Positions 35,501 through 45,974 of a stretch of DNA of 64,000 bases are shown piece after piece (position 1 is the first letter of the stretch; each line of letters begins with the position of its first letter). This stretch comes from Haloflavibacter putidus. GTDB taxonomy: Bacteria > Bacteroidota > Bacteroidia > Flavobacteriales > Flavobacteriaceae. Made by a program: the position numbers and the translations under genes. The notes beneath the pieces were generated by a model. That model worked only from the letters and a program-made list of their open reading frames with translations. It was not told the DNA's origin and did no database searches. The stretch covers positions 62,001 through 126,000 of the forward strand of contig NZ_VIAR01000001.1 of NCBI RefSeq assembly GCF_006546625.1. The letters run 5' to 3'.

Positions 35501-38500
35501 ATTGCTTTCATTACATTCTGTATATTCGTTATCAGGATCTGATGTCATTCTAAACGTATAGACACCAGTTTGGTTGAAAACAAATTGCGTAGGAAGTGCA
35601 GCACTATACGGACAGCCGTGACAGTTTTTTATATTTTGAACTGCCGCGTCTCCCAATAATGCCCATCCTGAAATGCCGGGACCGCTTACTTCAAAACGTA
35701 CCTTTACCTCAGAAGCTTGGTATAAATGTTCCGCTTTTATTCCAAGGGCCAATTGCACCGATTCGTTTTCATGATAAGTTCCGTTCCAGAAATCATAACC
35801 ACAGCGTTCTACAGGGCTGAATTCCCAACATAGAGTTTCTGATTTGCTATTATTGGCGCGGCTTGCATCTTCTAAAAGCTCGTTGGGATCTACGCTGGCT
35901 GTAAGCTGCACGCCTCCGGAATTTAATGCAGGAACGGGATGTGTTATAAAAGTAACTGTTTCGCCCGGTAAAATATCTTGGTTATGAACAAGGTTATAAA
36001 TCTCTCCATTACTCAACGTAAACTGTAATTCTACGGGAGCGGTTGCCGTGGCATTCCCTTTGTTCCGCACATCTACAGAATAGGTAACGTTGCCCGGAAC
36101 TTGCAAATCTATTGGGTTTACAAGTAGATCGCAACTGGATGCGATATACAAGTCTGCTTGACATTCAATAATATCAATAGCATAACTTTTTTGATTATTG
36201 TTTTCCAAAATTTCGGTTACCACGCCATCCGGTAAAGGCACATCGCATTTTAGCACGAAGCTGTAGTTTCCTGTTTGTTGATATGCATACGGAATAGAAA
36301 CCGAAGTACTCTGACCAGGTTCTATGTTTTGAACTGTTCTTGTAAAGGTGTCTTCTAAAGAACCATTGTAATAGACTTCAATAGTATTATCAAATTCTCC
36401 CGTAGCAACATACCCAATATTTTTTATACCGAAACTTTGTGTAGTACTGGCATTACATAGATATGTTGTCCCTAACGAAGCACTTCCTACAGGAGTTATA
36501 TCTGGAATAGCAGGATTTACAATAATGGTGCTGTTTGCAAAATTGTTGTTTTCGGAAGATTCTTGTACTACAGAACCGGTATCTGTCATTGCCGTAATAT
36601 AATAGGTTCCTTCCGTATTGAATTGAGCGGTAAAAGGATAGGTGAAAGATTCTCCCGGATCGAGTGACGGAACGGTTACATCGTTTATAAGCGGTAAACC
36701 TCCGGTCTGATCTATCTCTAACAAGGTTTCTACCGCAACAGCCTGGCAACCATTATTAGATACTACCACTTCTCCAGAAATGGATTCTCCAACAAGAATG
36801 TGATTATCAAAAAGATTTATTTTTGCTCGTAAATCTTTTAGACAAGGCCCTTGAACAAGTTCCCAAGTAATGGGCGATTCTGCGGTTAGGGTAAAATCGG
36901 TCACCTCTACCGGAGCAGTATAAACGCCCGGCTGGGAACCTCTGTGGGTTTTAAAATAAAAATAACCATTTGAGTTGGTGTGCGTTTGTACTTGAATTCC
37001 TGTGATTGGATTTACAAATGTTACTGTAGCTCCCGCCACAGTAGAATCTTGTAATACTACTGCCGTATCTGTATAATAGGCGTGACCAGAAATAGTCACT
37101 TTATCATTGCCAGAAGGTAATTGTACAAGACTTGGGCTAACAGAAGCCTCTATATTGATTGCCCCCGGAAGATTATAGTCGCCATTTATAAATGGACGCA
37201 TTGCTCTGTTATTCAGCTCATTTGATTCTTCTATTACATCTGTATGGTCTATAAACACTTCCATAGGATTCCACGATGGATCTGCCGGGGTAGTTATATT
37301 CCAAACCACGTTTGTACTTTCTTGCGGACCAAGATAATCTACATTTATATCTGGATAAACCGCAGTGGGATTGTATTGATTTTCTAGATGTGCGACAAAA
37401 TTTTCTGCCGGCAAATCAGAATTATTATGAATGGTAGCGGTAATTTGCAAGGCCGACGAAACATCTGGATTGGGATTATCGAAAACAATATCGTTTGCAA
37501 AAATCTCCAAGTCTGGAGCGATTAAAACATTTGGCGCATCAAAAGGACCAATTTGTGTTTCGCAAGCATCTGCTTGCACTTGCACATAAGCTTGCCAATT
37601 GGTACCAGAAGGTAATTGACTGATAGAACCCACGTAAACTTTTCCATCTGCCGTATTATTATCTGTTGGGTCTGCAGGAGATAGAATAACCGATCTATCG
37701 TTTGTGTTGCTGAAACTGCCATTACCTTCATAATCTAACACTACTCGGGGAAAACCGTATGGTGGCATTATTCCGTCTTCATTAGTATAAACCACAGCAA
37801 ACTCATAGGTTGTTTCTGGCGTGCCTTGAGTAGGACTAACAATACCATTTTGGAATTCGCCAGTTCCTAAAAAGGAAAGATTTGGAGAGCCTAGGCAGTC
37901 TGTGGTAAATGCTAATGGCCCGACAAAATTACTTTCGTCTCCCCCACCACAATTAGCTTTTACATATAATTGATAATTGGTGTTTGCACTTAGACCATTT
38001 AACTGAAAGTCTGGTGAACCGTTTACAGTTTCTGAACTACCTTCCGTTACGGGATCGAAACCTGGAGTCTCGCTATACTTAACTATCCATTCCGTTTCCG
38101 AACCATTGTTTGTCCAAGAAATATCGGCCGTAGTGTCTGTTGTTGCGTCTAAAGATAAGTCGGAAGGCGCTATACAACCGGCGTCTGAGATTTCAATTCC
38201 GAACGTACCTGTTTGGGTATTTTTTCCATCTACTTGCACATAATAAATACTACCGGGATTAAGACCTGTAACTAGTGTTTCTGCTTTTGCGCCTGCATTG
38301 GTATCTTCACTACAGGCAAGTTCATTACCCAAAGAAGACAAGTCGTTGCAATCTCCTGCACTTTCATAAATAGCAATTTGTGTATCGTTTAACGTACCTC
38401 CTATAATATTGGTGTTTACGATTACATTACCGCTACCGGGAGCCTCAAAACTAAACCAAACGGTTTGCAAATCGAGTGTTCCTCCCCAGCACGTCCCGCC

Positions 38501-41500
38501 AGATTCAAGGTTTTGTGCAGATGCGGCTATGTTAGAATAAGCATCGCCATTGGAGGTCGCACCTATTGCTAATAAAGTAGCATTACAAAGATCATCATTA
38601 GTTGGTGCAGCTATATCTATTACGGTTACTAAGGCGGTAGCAGAGTTTTCATTACCGCTGCCATCTGTAACGGTTAAGGTTACAGTATTGTCGCCCAAAT
38701 CACTGCTATCAAATGCGGTGATATCTGTATCGAAACTTAATGAGTCACAAGCATCTGTGGAACCATCATCAACAGCATCTTCTGTAATGGTTGCGGTGCC
38801 ATTTGGTTGCAGTTGAACAGTAATATCTTTGGTATTTACCGTAGGTACAGTTTCATCTACTACGGTTACTATACTTACACAAGAGTTTGTATTTCCATCA
38901 GAATCTGTAATGGTAAACGTAACGTTATTTGGACCCAAATTAGAACAATCAAACGTATCTATATCAATTGCTGCTGTAACAGTACCGCAGTCTCCCGTTG
39001 GTATTGTCCCAACGTCTTCGGGTGTTATAGTGGCACTTCCATTTTCATCTAAAACCACTGGAATATCATTACAATTTGCACTAGGTGCTGTTATATCTCC
39101 TATAAAACCTTGTAAGGGGGTCATATTAAAAATAGGATCGGTTTTCGTGCCGTTATATTCGTAAATATTAACGTAGTAATTGGTTGAGGCTTGTAATAAA
39201 TTAGGCGGAACCAAATTTCCGGCACCATTATAAACAACAAAACCATTACCAATAGCATCTCCTAAGCCATACCCAAAATTTGCATCATAGTTGGTCGCAT
39301 TTGTTGGGGTAGTGTTTAGGGGAGATTCGCTTAAAATAACGATTCGTCCCTGTCCGTTTCCGGACGTCCAGTTTAAAATAAGATCGCTATCACAAGGTCT
39401 TGTATAGCTAAAATTACTGGGAATTACAGTTGGTGGAGCTGGTGTTGCTCGCGAAGCTGTTTCTCCCGGTATGAGATATAGTTCGTTATTTTGATTGATG
39501 GCATATTCAAAAAAAGCAAAATGATAGTTGCTGGTCTCTTCTAAGTTGGAAAGTATAAATTCTTCATCTGTACCGTTATAGACTACAAAGTTGTTAGCGC
39601 CTATTTCTTGTCCTGCACCAAAATTAGTATCTGCCAAATAGGTAGTATTATCGGATGGTTGTACATCCACGGGGGCTCCTTTTTTTGCAATTACTAGACG
39701 AGAGGAGCCATTTCCGCGGGTAAAATTAACCTGCATTGAAGTTGCGCCAATTTCCGCAAAATTGACATTGGAAACCTGCGTGGTTGGTGTTGCCCCAAAA
39801 GTTTCGGCTTCAAAAGTATAGCCTGGCCTTAAATAGACTTTTCCTGAACTTCCATTATATTCAAAAAGAGCAAAATGATAATTAGTGCCGGGCTGTAAAT
39901 TAGTTACATTATCTGAAGTTCCGCTTCCATCATAAAGTACATAATTTCCAATACCAATTTCATAATATCCATTACCAAAACCACCACTTGAACTGGAATA
40001 ACTTGTTAAGTCTTGTGGTTCGGCATTTACGGGTTCGTTTTCTCTAGCGACCAAAATACGTCTTGCCCCATTGCCGTTCGTCCAATTTATGTTGAAGGAA
40101 GTTGTGGTTTTACTATTCACAAAAACATTCCCGGTTTGTACGGTGGGATAAGTAGCAGTTGCTTGATTAGCTTCTAAAACGGGATTGCCATTGGTATCTG
40201 TTGTTGTTAAATAAATGGTCTCGGTTCCACTACTATTAAATTCAAATACTTTAAAATAATAAGTGGTATGCGGTTGTAAGTCATAAAGATAATGTGTGCC
40301 AGTAGAACTCCCGCTATACAACACAAACTCGTCGGGAGCTATCTCATCTCCATTTCCAAAATAATTATCGCCTGTATATTCAATTCCATCTGTGGGAACT
40401 GCCGTAACGGGACTTCCCGCTTTGGCTATAACCAATCTTTTTTCACCATTTCCAATGTCACCACTATACATCCTATAGCGCAGCCTATTACCATCAATAG
40501 AACTAAAGGTCATATTGTTAGCATTAACTGTGGGAGCAGTATAGGCGTCCGTAATTTGACTTGCCGTAGCGCCGGGAGTAGGATTGAAGGTTGAAGTTGA
40601 AGTTAAGTAAACTTTGCCACTATCACCATTATATTCAAATAAGGCAAAATGATAGGTGGTATTGGATTCTAGACTATTGATATCTGTTCCGCTTGCACTA
40701 CCCCTATAAATTATATAATTTCCTGAACCAATTTCATAACCGGAAACACCAAAATCATTATAATAAGGGTCATTGTAATTCACCAAATCTTGGGGCTCTA
40801 CATCTACAGGACTATTTGCACGTGCAATCAATATACGCCCAGCGCCATTACCATTAGTCCAATTAACATTCATACTAGTAACCATTATATCACTAAAAGT
40901 GATATTACTGGCTTGGGTGGTGGGATAAGTAATGGTTGCTTGATTGGCCTCGAAAACAGGATCACCATTGGTATCTGTTGTTGTTAAATAAATGGTCTCG
41001 GTTCCACTACTATTAAATTCAAATACTTTAAAATAATAAGTGGTATGTGGTTGTAAGCCTGAAAGATATTGTGTGCCAGTAGAGGTGCCGCTATACAACA
41101 CAAACTCGTCGGGAGCTATTTCGTCTCCGTCTCCAAAAGTATTATCACCTGTATATTCATTGCCATCTACAGGAACTGCGGTTACCGGACTTCCCGCTTT
41201 GGCAATAATTAGCCTACTTTCGCCATTTCCAACAGAACTATTATTTACCCTATAACGGAGTCTATCTCCATCAATAGAACTAAAGGTCATATTATTAGCA
41301 TTAACTGTGGGGGCAGTATAGGCGTCTGTACTTTGGTTTGCCGTAGCGCCGGGAGTAGGATTGAAGGTTGAAGTTGAAGTTAAGTAAACTTTGCCACTAT
41401 CACCATTATATTCAAATAAGGCAAAATGATAGGTGGTATTGGATTCTAGACTATTGATATCTGTTCCGCTTGCACTACCCCTATAAATTATATAATTTCC

Positions 41501-42913
41501 TGAACCAATTTCATAACCGGAAACACCAAAATCATTATAATAAGGGTCATTGTAATTCACCAAATCTTGGGGCTCTACATCTACAGGACTATTTGCACGT
41601 GCAATCAATATACGCCCAGCGCCATTACCATTAGTCCAATTAACATTCATACTGGTAACCATTATATCACTAAAAGTGATATTACTGGCTTGCGTGGAGG
41701 GATAAGTAATAGTTGCTTGATTAGCTTCTAAAACAGGATCACCATTGGTATCACTGGTTTTTAGATAGAAGGTATTGGCCACGCTACCATTATATTCATA
41801 TACTTTAAAATAATAGGTAGTATGGGGTTGTAGGCCAGAAAGATATTGTGTGCTAGTAGAGCTTCCGCTATAAACCACAAATTCACCCGGAGCTATTTCG
41901 TCTCCGTCTCCAAAAGTATTATCACCTGTATATTCATTGCCATCTACAGGAACTGCAGTTACCGGACTTCCCGCTTTGGCAATAATTAGCCTACTTTCGC
42001 CATTTCCAATAGAACTATTATCTACTCTATATCTAAATCTATCCCCGTCGATAGAACTAAATACCATATTACTACTATTAATTGTAGGGTAAGCAACTGT
42101 ATTTTGATTACCTATAGCACCCGGAGCGGGATTTAAAGCAGAAGTAGAAGTTAGATATACCTTGCCATAATCGCCATTATATTCAAATAATGCGAAATGA
42201 TAAGTAGTATTGGGATCAAGATCTATAACATCTGTGCTACTTCCACTTCCTTCATAAATAATATAATTTCCAGTTCCGATTTCGTAATTAGAATTACCAA
42301 AATTATTGTAATATGGACTGTTATAATCTACTAAATTCTGTGGCTCTACATCTACAGGACTGTCTGCCCGTGCTATCAATATACGTCCAGTGCCATCACC
42401 ATTAGTCCAATTAACAGTCATCTCACTTCCTACCACATTGCTAAATGTAATATTGCTCGCTTGGATTTCGGGATGGGTCAAAGTTGCTTGGCTGCCTTCC
42501 AAGAAACTGGACGTCAGGTATTCTGTAGAAAAACTACTGCCGTTAAATTCGTAAATTCTCAAATGATAGGTGGTAGAATGGTCCAAACCTACTATAGTAG
42601 GCTTGTTATAAGAGCCTTTATACACTACAAACTCACCCGGTGCAATTTCATTACCCTCTCCAAAATCATCTGCCAGATAATCAGTCCCATCTACCGGAAC
42701 AGCTGTAACAGGAGAATTCGCTTTTGCAATAATAATTCTCTCTGCCCCATCTCCTTCTGTAAAATTTAATCGGAAACGATTACCATCAATACTAGAAAAA
42801 GTCAGATTGCTTGATGGAGTGGTTGGCGCCTGTGCATTTATGTGCATAGGTAACATACCAAACAACAATATTACACAACTTGCAATGCCCGTTAGAAAGT
42901 TAAAATTTTTCAT
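32552..42913 (-). CDS. Giant multidomain cell-surface protein with type IX secretion sorting domain
   Basis: A 3453-residue protein. I start it at MKNFNFLTGIASC (42913), which has a proper signal peptide; a longer frame adds 28 unlikely residues. In order: ten fibronectin-like repeats of 95-130 residues to about residue 1280, alternating two types (NITFSDIM…VNWTNGNG and MTFSSIDG…RLIIAKAGSPV); two HYR-like repeats to about 1440; a DLCNATLLAIG domain; an Fn3 domain near 1580-1670; several CARDB-like domains to about 2700; a SprB-like repeat (SASNGTAPYTYNWSNGTTG); a beta-rich region; and a type A T9SS signal (LELFPNP … NGTYFVELIQDDKRVIKRF) in the last 80 residues. Probably an adhesin, by architecture only. 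Confidence 0.88.
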   Translation of the reverse strand: MKNFNFLTGIASCVILLFGMLPMHINAQAPTTPSSNLTFSSIDGNRFRLNFTEGDGAERIIIAKANSPVTAVPVDGTDYLADDFGEGNEIAPGEFVVYKGSYNKPTIVGLDHSTTYHLRIYEFNGSSFSTEYLTSSFLEGSQATLTHPEIQASNITFSNVVGSEMTVNWTNGDGTGRILIARADSPVDVEPQNLVDYNSPYYNNFGNSNYEIGTGNYIIYEGSGSSTDVIDLDPNTTYHFALFEYNGDYGKVYLTSTSALNPAPGAIGNQNTVAYPTINSSNMVFSSIDGDRFRYRVDNSSIGNGESRLIIAKAGSPVTAVPVDGNEYTGDNTFGDGDEIAPGEFVVYSGSSTSTQYLSGLQPHTTYYFKVYEYNGSVANTFYLKTSDTNGDPVLEANQATITYPSTQASNITFSDIMVTSMNVNWTNGNGAGRILIARANSPVDVEPQDLVNYNDPYYNDFGVSGYEIGSGNYIIYRGSASGTDINSLESNTTYHFALFEYNGDSGKVYLTSTSTFNPTPGATANQSTDAYTAPTVNANNMTFSSIDGDRLRYRVNNSSVGNGESRLIIAKAGSPVTAVPVDGNEYTGDNTFGDGDEIAPDEFVLYSGTSTGTQYLSGLQPHTTYYFKVFEFNSSGTETIYLTTTDTNGDPVFEANQATITYPTTQASNITFSDIMVTSMNVNWTNGNGAGRILIARANSPVDVEPQDLVNYNDPYYNDFGVSGYEIGSGNYIIYRGSASGTDINSLESNTTYHFALFEYNGDSGKVYLTSTSTFNPTPGATASQITDAYTAPTVNANNMTFSSIDGNRLRYRMYSGDIGNGEKRLVIAKAGSPVTAVPTDGIEYTGDNYFGNGDEIAPDEFVLYSGSSTGTHYLYDLQPHTTYYFKVFEFNSSGTETIYLTTTDTNGNPVLEANQATATYPTVQTGNVFVNSKTTTSFNINWTNGNGARRILVARENEPVNAEPQDLTSYSSSSGGFGNGYYEIGIGNYVLYDGSGTSDNVTNLQPGTNYHFALFEYNGSSGKVYLRPGYTFEAETFGATPTTQVSNVNFAEIGATSMQVNFTRGNGSSRLVIAKKGAPVDVQPSDNTTYLADTNFGAGQEIGANNFVVYNGTDEEFILSNLEETSNYHFAFFEYAINQNNELYLIPGETASRATPAPPTVIPSNFSYTRPCDSDLILNWTSGNGQGRIVILSESPLNTTPTNATNYDANFGYGLGDAIGNGFVVYNGAGNLVPPNLLQASTNYYVNIYEYNGTKTDPIFNMTPLQGFIGDITAPSANCNDIPVVLDENGSATITPEDVGTIPTGDCGTVTAAIDIDTFDCSNLGPNNVTFTITDSDGNTNSCVSIVTVVDETVPTVNTKDITVQLQPNGTATITEDAVDDGSTDACDSLSFDTDITAFDSSDLGDNTVTLTVTDGSGNENSATALVTVIDIAAPTNDDLCNATLLAIGATSNGDAYSNIAASAQNLESGGTCWGGTLDLQTVWFSFEAPGSGNVIVNTNIIGGTLNDTQIAIYESAGDCNDLSSLGNELACSEDTNAGAKAETLVTGLNPGSIYYVQVDGKNTQTGTFGIEISDAGCIAPSDLSLDATTDTTADISWTNNGSETEWIVKYSETPGFDPVTEGSSETVNGSPDFQLNGLSANTNYQLYVKANCGGGDESNFVGPLAFTTDCLGSPNLSFLGTGEFQNGIVSPTQGTPETTYEFAVVYTNEDGIMPPYGFPRVVLDYEGNGSFSNTNDRSVILSPADPTDNNTADGKVYVGSISQLPSGTNWQAYVQVQADACETQIGPFDAPNVLIAPDLEIFANDIVFDNPNPDVSSALQITATIHNNSDLPAENFVAHLENQYNPTAVYPDINVDYLGPQESTNVVWNITTPADPSWNPMEVFIDHTDVIEESNELNNRAMRPFINGDYNLPGAINIEASVSPSLVQLPSGNDKVTISGHAYYTDTAVVLQDSTVAGATVTFVNPITGIQVQTHTNSNGYFYFKTHRGSQPGVYTAPVEVTDFTLTAESPITWELVQGPCLKDLRAKINLFDNHILVGESISGEVVVSNNGCQAVAVETLLEIDQTGGLPLINDVTVPSLDPGESFTYPFTAQFNTEGTYYITAMTDTGSVVQESSENNNFANSTIIVNPAIPDITPVGSASLGTTYLCNASTTQSFGIKNIGYVATGEFDNTIEVYYNGSLEDTFTRTVQNIEPGQSTSVSIPYAYQQTGNYSFVLKCDVPLPDGVVTEILENNNQKSYAIDIIECQADLYIASSCDLLVNPIDLQVPGNVTYSVDVRNKGNATATAPVELQFTLSNGEIYNLVHNQDILPGETVTFITHPVPALNSGGVQLTASVDPNELLEDASRANNSKSETLCWEFSPVERCGYDFWNGTYHENESVQLALGIKAEHLYQASEVKVRFEVSGPGISGWALLGDAAVQNIKNCHGCPYSAALPTQFVFNQTGVYTFRMTSDPDNEYTECNESNNVLIKEVTVANKPDMRILSEYINPTLLNPDPGESIFLDISYENIGYSNINDEMDLTILIDNQEHAVVQNVSGLIKNTTNTIAVPVSYSSEEIGLHVIRAIIDSNLEVNDANRSNNEATRSFIVGEAANLFFDDFYVSNEIPNVGETINIEALIENNGEIDVNADVLFSYVSTAGDTLAIATKPVSLASGANQAVSLPWNVQQSPTIIVAEIINTSELEFDYNDNFATAQLNSFTVSVAATPACEEQYLGSLTASASNGTAPYTYNWSNGTTGEVLDAPAGTYSVTVVDAAGKQAFATGIIEEDSACTPPSCSLSAVSFEIGSECGLNTGVYSTNLVVAYENEPTQGSITVNGTDYPITGSPQSFDIDFTAGPVNYTVSFTEENSCNLTIPTGAVLDACGQDGYVYLNDTDGWTPGNPNIDLNFTPADNITIMEGTASLTTNIEVNDIIVNSGATLNVEQVLTINGNITNNGNFIFKSSENKNGELAAVPSTSVITGEFTIERYMSANRSYRFVSSAVTSSQPIHANWQEGATSNTDNPNPHYGTHITGTTTDQTNGFDATLTGNPSMFTLDAIDQQFVAVPNTDNTNITAGEGYLLFVRGSRAVDLTNNAAIADTTVLRTTGDLFIGDKLQTFNLSNVAGEFNLLANPYQSAVDVTSVLANSQNLNANYVYVYDPTLGTYGSYVTVDLSTGGNSSGSDANQFIQPGQAVQVATAANGATSVLFSETDKTAGQHTSTFRPENLVENNAHITGQLFTAENYNSGGKLHDSFAILFAPGYDNALNNHDAVKPFNFSENIGIGSADSVYSVERREAPLDGEQIALFTNNYEHQAYMLVVTTANLGENTTAYLVDSFTEEETLLNAGENTIGFDVQLDNNASIAVDRFYLRFEDETLSTDGSFIANNLELFPNPTSSEKGFYLTSSLWKDQEVKIDVWDLFGRLIYSSQKSFSNGKLHVNPGKLSNGTYFVELIQDDKRVIKRFIIK
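40563..40925 (-). repeat. Near-identical DNA repeat inside the giant gene, copy 1
   Basis: About 363 bp that recur at 41340-41702, exactly 777 bp (259 codons) away, with only a handful of base differences. Neighbouring repeats have diverged far more, so this pair was duplicated or converted recently. Confidence 0.85.
41340..41702 (-). repeat. Near-identical DNA repeat inside the giant gene, copy 2
   Basis: Partner of 40563-40925. Differences seen by eye include A/G near 40866/41643 and G/C near 40917/41694. Confidence 0.85.
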
Positions 42914-43254
42914 AATATAGCGTATTTGTGAACCAACAAAAAATAGTTTTTTGTGTATTTCTAAAAAACACGCTTCATCTCGATACGAGCAATGCACTTT
43001 AGTAACCTTAAAGAATTAGAAGAAATTAAAAAAGTATTTTAACCACACCTCTATTTATGAAACTTTTCAAAAAATACACTATTTGTTATTAATTTGATAA
43101 AACAAAATGGTTTTATACACAAATATCATAAAAATAGAGCCAAGTTTTAAGTATACTGTATACTCTGCATAAAATACTTTGTAAATGGTAAGTTTTTAAG
43201 GATAATCGGTAAATATCTTTACGGAAGGTTTAGTTGCATAATGAACCGAGGGAA

Positions 43255-43674
43255 TTAATTATTTGTAGATTTATGGTCTTGGTCTTCCTTTTTACTTTTG
43301 AGTAATAATTCGTCTTCTATTTCGCCGCTGGTAAGCTCGTGGGAGTGTTCTTTGTATTTTCCTTTAAGGTCATCTATTAACGATTTATACCATAAACGCG
43401 CTCCTAAGAAATAAGAAGCCCGGCCAATTAAATGCGCTCCAACTGGGGCGGTTAATACGATAAAGAGAAAGATAGCCAAAACCCGAGAAGTCACCGAAAG
43501 GTCTTGAAAATAGACCGCAGCACTAATTAAAATTAAACCAACACCCAAAGTAGCGGCTTTTGTAGTTACCGAAATACGCAAATAGGTATCGGGCATACGC
43601 ACAAAACCCACAGCAGCCAACAAAATAAAGATAGCGCCCGAAGTTGCCAGTATAACTATAAAAATATCTGTCAT
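43255..43674 (-). CDS. mrpG: Na+/H+ antiporter subunit MrpG
   Basis: A 139-residue membrane subunit with three hydrophobic helices (FIVILATSGAIFILLAAVGFV, AATLGVGLILISAAVYF, VLAIFLFIVLTAPVGAHLIG) and the family RMPDTYLRISVTTKAATLG loop; the C-terminus is charged. Last gene of the seven-gene mrp operon; its start overlaps the mrpF stop by 4 bases. Confidence 0.92.
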   Translation of the reverse strand: MTDIFIVILATSGAIFILLAAVGFVRMPDTYLRISVTTKAATLGVGLILISAAVYFQDLSVTSRVLAIFLFIVLTAPVGAHLIGRASYFLGARLWYKSLIDDLKGKYKEHSHELTSGEIEDELLLKSKKEDQDHKSTNN

Positions 43675-43985
43675 TTTTCTTTATTTTTTTGCTCGTCTAG
43701 CTTTTTTTCCCGTTTTGTTTTGGTTCTTCTCTCTAAATAATAAGAAAAAGCAACCGTACTCAAAAAAGCAATAAGACCAAGAATCATGGCAATATCCAAA
43801 AAGGTAGATTGCCCATACACAATACTATAAACGGCTATTAAAGTAATACCAATGGTTATTAATAAATCTAGAGCTACTACCCTATCTACAATGCTAGGAC
43901 CAATAATAAAGCGGTAAAAAACCAACAAAACGGAGACGGCTAGCACCGGCAAAATAATATAATATAAATATTCTTCTATTGTCAT
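43671..43985 (-). CDS. mrpF: Na+/H+ antiporter subunit MrpF
   Basis: A 104-residue membrane subunit with three helices and the typical IIGPSIVDRVVALDLLITIGITLIA segment near the middle, ending in a very basic tail. Sixth gene of the mrp operon, one base after mrpE. Confidence 0.92.
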   Translation of the reverse strand: MTIEEYLYYIILPVLAVSVLLVFYRFIIGPSIVDRVVALDLLITIGITLIAVYSIVYGQSTFLDIAMILGLIAFLSTVAFSYYLERRTKTKREKKLDEQKNKEK

Positions 43986-43986
43986 T

Positions 43987-44457
43987 TTATCTCAGAATTT
44001 CGAGTAATCGTCTTTCAAACCCGTTTTTAATGCCTTTTATAAATTCTTCGCGATCGTTGATGTACATTGCGTGCACGTACAAAACTTTCCTATCGTCAGA
44101 GACATCTAAACTTAAAGTTCCCGGTGTTAAAGTTATCAAATTTGCCAACAGCGTGATTTCTAAATTGGTTTCGGCATCTAAAGGTACTTTTACAATTCCC
44201 GGAGTCATATAGAACTTTGGAGTTATCACATCAAAAGCCACTTGCAAGTTTGCTTTTATTAATTCATAAAGGAAAAAAAATATAAAAAATATTAATTTAG
44301 GAATTACCTTAAAATATTTAGCATCTCCTCTGGTAATGATAAACAGTATGGCAAAGCTTAACAGAAAACCAAATACATAGTTGGAAAACTGAAAATCTCC
44401 CGTGATGGAAACCCAGATGAAGGTAAGTAATATGTTAGATAAAAACCTATTTTTCAT
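43987..44457 (-). CDS. mrpE: Na+/H+ antiporter subunit MrpE
   Basis: A 156-residue subunit: N-terminal hydrophobic helices (NILLTFIWVSITGDFQFSNYVFGFLLSFAILFII in part), then a soluble domain with TPGIVKVPLDAETNLEITLLANLITLTPGTLSLDVSDD, the diagnostic MrpE stretch (given in part). Overlaps mrpD by one base. Confidence 0.93.
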   Translation of the reverse strand: MKNRFLSNILLTFIWVSITGDFQFSNYVFGFLLSFAILFIITRGDAKYFKVIPKLIFFIFFFLYELIKANLQVAFDVITPKFYMTPGIVKVPLDAETNLEITLLANLITLTPGTLSLDVSDDRKVLYVHAMYINDREEFIKGIKNGFERRLLEILR

Positions 44458-45974
44458 TACTGATTTAAATTTGGCAATACTGCGTTAATATATTGCTCTT
44501 TGTTTAATAATTCATCTGCTACCCGTAAAGATAATTGCTGGATATGCTCTGCACCAAACCCAATGTATAAAGTAACTAATGTTAAAAAAACCACCGGTCC
44601 GATAAACTGAATTTTTCGCAGCTTTGTCATGTCTTTAAAATACAAAAAATGTTCTCTAATTGGAAGTTCTTCTCCTTTTTTCCAGAAAACTTCAGACCAT
44701 ATTTTTGAAATTATAAGTAAGGTAAGCAAACTGGCAAAAATTATTGCACCAATTGCTACGTAATCTAAATCTTGGTAAGCCCCAATAATTAAGGAAATCT
44801 TGGGCCAAAACCCAGAAAATGGCGGAATACCAATTACCGAAAAGAATGGAATAATTATTAATAAACTCAGCAACGGGTGACTTTCGTACAAACCACCGAG
44901 TTTTTTTATATTGATTGTTCCTTTAATTCTATAAATAACCCCGGCAATCATAAACAAATTAGTCTTTATTACAATATCATGAATTAAGTAAAAAACTGCT
45001 CCGGCTATAGCAACTTCAGTAAACATACCAAGACCCATTATCATAAACCCTATATGACAAATTATAAGATAGGAAAATACTTTACGAAGGTTGCGCTGTA
45101 CCAAAGCTCCCACGGCTCCGCTAAATAATGTAAGTACAGCAATTATACTCAGCATGTCTGCGATAAATGGATCGTCTAAGAAAAGTAGACCAAAAATTCG
45201 TATTATGGCATACACCCCAACTTTGGTTAATAAACCACCAAAAATAGCCGATACCGCAGAAGGTGGCGTATGATACGATGCCGGCAACCAAAAATAAAGT
45301 GGAAAAACCGAAGATTTAATACCAAATCCAACCAAAAACAACAAAGCGGCAACTCGTAGTAAACCCTGATTTTCTATTTTGGGTACTAACACTGCTAAAT
45401 CTGCCATATTAAGAGAACCTACCAAACCGTACATTACGGCAATAGCGGTTAAAAATATTATAGAGGCTAAAAAATTAAGTGTAAAATATTTTACGGCTCC
45501 TTCTATCTGCGCTTTTTCCCCTCCAAGGGTTATTAATACAAAAGAACTTATTATGATAATTTCGAACCAAACATACAGGTTAAAAATATCGCCGGTGAGA
45601 AAAGCACCTATCAATCCTAAAATTAAAAAATGAAAAATAGCAAAATAACCAAATCGTAATCGTGCCGGTATTACCGAAGCAGACGAAAAGCTGGAAACCG
45701 CAAAACCGGCAATAGAAGTTAACAACACTAAAGTAGAAGAAAGTACATCTGCGACAAAACTAATTCCAAATGGTGCAGACCAAGAACCGGCTTGCATAAG
45801 CTGCGTTCCTTCTGTCCAAACTTGATAAAGTAGCATACCGGAAAGTAAAACTCCAACGGCGCTACCAATTATACTTACTACTCGTTGCGCATTGATGTGT
45901 CGCCACATAAACATAAGAATAATGCTTAGGAGTAGCTGAAGCAGTAAAGGATATATAAGTAACTGTTGCATCAT
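44457..45974 (-). CDS. mrpD: Na+/H+ antiporter subunit MrpD
   Basis: A 505-residue proton-pathway subunit related to NuoN/NuoM of complex I, with about 14 helices. [20 protein letters not shown] carries the key membrane glutamate and [26 protein letters not shown] the key lysine; a further lysine lies in [16 protein letters not shown]. It works with MrpA to couple proton entry to Na+ extrusion. Start overlaps mrpC by 4 bases. Confidence 0.95.
   Translation of the reverse strand: MMQQLLIYPLLLQLLLSIILMFMWRHINAQRVVSIIGSAVGVLLSGMLLYQVWTEGTQLMQAGSWSAPFGISFVADVLSSTLVLLTSIAGFAVSSFSSASVIPARLRFGYFAIFHFLILGLIGAFLTGDIFNLYVWFEIIIISSFVLITLGGEKAQIEGAVKYFTLNFLASIIFLTAIAVMYGLVGSLNMADLAVLVPKIENQGLLRVAALLFLVGFGIKSSVFPLYFWLPASYHTPPSAVSAIFGGLLTKVGVYAIIRIFGLLFLDDPFIADMLSIIAVLTLFSGAVGALVQRNLRKVFSYLIICHIGFMIMGLGMFTEVAIAGAVFYLIHDIVIKTNLFMIAGVIYRIKGTINIKKLGGLYESHPLLSLLIIIPFFSVIGIPPFSGFWPKISLIIGAYQDLDYVAIGAIIFASLLTLLIISKIWSEVFWKKGEELPIREHFLYFKDMTKLRKIQFIGPVVFLTLVTLYIGFGAEHIQQLSLRVADELLNKEQYINAVLPNLNQ

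Noticed and set aside
36453-36749. 98-codon minus-strand frame inside the giant surface-protein gene
   Set aside because: Out-of-frame shadow of the main gene, cysteine- and arginine-rich with no meaningful similarity.
40000-42900. Regular repeats considered as a CRISPR array or minisatellite
   Set aside because: The units are hundreds of bases long, stay in frame and encode fibronectin-like domains; there are no short identical repeats with unique spacers.
42914-42997. Longer start for the giant surface protein (MHCSYRDEACF)
   Set aside because: It would put 28 charged residues before an otherwise perfect signal peptide.
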